Below the pieces are notes generated by a model, which worked only from the letters and a program-made list of their open reading frames with translations, made no database searches and was not told where the DNA came from. The position numbers were made by a program, and so were the translations under genes. Below are positions 63,716-64,000 of a stretch of 64,000 nt of DNA, piece by piece (position 1 is the first letter of the stretch; every line of letters starts with the position of its first letter). The stretch covers positions 1-64,000 of the forward strand of contig NZ_SSMQ01000064.1 in the NCBI RefSeq assembly GCF_005144585.1, written 5' to 3'. Source of the DNA: Polyangium fumosum. Lineage in GTDB: Bacteria > Myxococcota_A > Polyangia > Polyangiales > Polyangiaceae.

Positions 63716-64000
63716 ATGGCAACGGCGTCACCACACGCAGTGCTCGAGGCAGGGCGTCTCTACCGGTCCACAGGGGCCGTTTCCACGTCGCTTTTGCGGC
63801 CTCATGTCTTTCGATCCTGGGAGCGCTCGCACCTCGGCAAGGCCGACCCGAAACGTCCAAGGGCCGAAGCACTTGGCTCGCTCGAAACCGATCGCCTGCG
63901 AGGGCGGCACGAGGCGCTCATTCGCGCCGCGCAGCCCTACATGCGGGCGCTCTCCCGCGCCTCGGGTGGCGAGCGCCATGCAGCCATGCTGGGAGACGCT
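63716..64000 (+). CDS. N-terminus of an AcoR-type sigma54-dependent activator (cut by window end)
   Basis: Only the first 95 codons are inside the window, with no stop. ATG 63716 follows a GGGGGGA Shine-Dalgarno. Residues 33 onward (VFRSWERSHLGKADPKRPRA, LRGRHEALIRAAQPYMRALS, GGERHAAMLGDA) match the N-terminal sensory region of AcoR-like Fis-family regulators, which have a GAF domain, an AAA+ sigma54-activating domain and an HTH downstream. Those later domains are expected but not visible. It may regulate the adjacent kinases or a target outside the window. Confidence 0.75.
   Translation, partial: MATASPHAVLEAGRLYRSTGAVSTSLLRPHVFRSWERSHLGKADPKRPRAEALGSLETDRLRGRHEALIRAAQPYMRALSRASGGERHAAMLGDA

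Overview
The window reads as chromosome of a high-GC myxobacterium, most likely a member of the Polyangiales (Sorangium/Polyangium-like). This is an inference from several things: GC-rich third positions almost throughout, many lipoproteins with Gly/Ser/Thr linkers and Cys-rich or FG-GAP domains, a Ser/Thr kinase with an extracytoplasmic sensor, large intergenic hairpin repeats, and an AcoR-type sigma54 regulator. No rRNA, tRNA, CRISPR array or complete insertion sequence was found.

Layout. (1) 1-884: repeat-rich, gene-free flank. (2) 885-6623: heavy-metal RND efflux operon (TolC-like, adaptor, CzcA/CusA-like pump), followed by a convergent Cys-rich lipoprotein. (3) 7065-16521, minus strand: a complete Kdp potassium operon in the order outer-membrane barrel, two small membrane proteins, kdpF, kdpA, kdpB, kdpC, kdpD, kdpE. 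It diverges from kup (16645-18582), and a perfect 9-bp direct repeat with 11-bp period lies between them. (4) 18652-27451: a large beta-propeller lipoprotein, a PDZ-like secreted protein, TPR-type proteins and a tetraheme/monoheme cytochrome c pair. (5) 27455-35105, minus strand: VOC protein, unknown protein, PhyH-type dioxygenase, Ig-like lipoprotein, outer-membrane protein and a transmembrane Ser/Thr kinase fused to a periplasmic-binding-protein-like domain. (6) 35226-43010: a nuclease-rich accessory stretch with three copies of a composite hairpin repeat, an Mrr-like nuclease, a glutathione-transferase-like protein, a ferritin-like lipoprotein, and a visibly more AT-rich three-gene operon (small protein, PIN nuclease with winged helices, AAA+ ATPase). 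(7) 43390-46943: a sugar-type ABC transporter. (8) 47000-54139: an 11-unit, 43-bp tandem repeat, secreted and hypothetical proteins, a hairpin cluster, and an FG-GAP lipoprotein whose signal peptide looks frameshifted. (9) 54580-64000: CotA-like multicopper oxidase, a P1B ATPase fused to a hemerythrin domain, two tandem orphan histidine kinases, and the start of a sigma54 activator cut by the window edge.

Main candidates for something new: the PIN/AAA+ operon with its small first gene (possibly a defence or nucleic-acid surveillance system), the dispersed composite hairpin repeats placed just after stop codons, the exactly phased 43-bp array, and the extended Kdp operon with extra small membrane proteins and an outer-membrane barrel.
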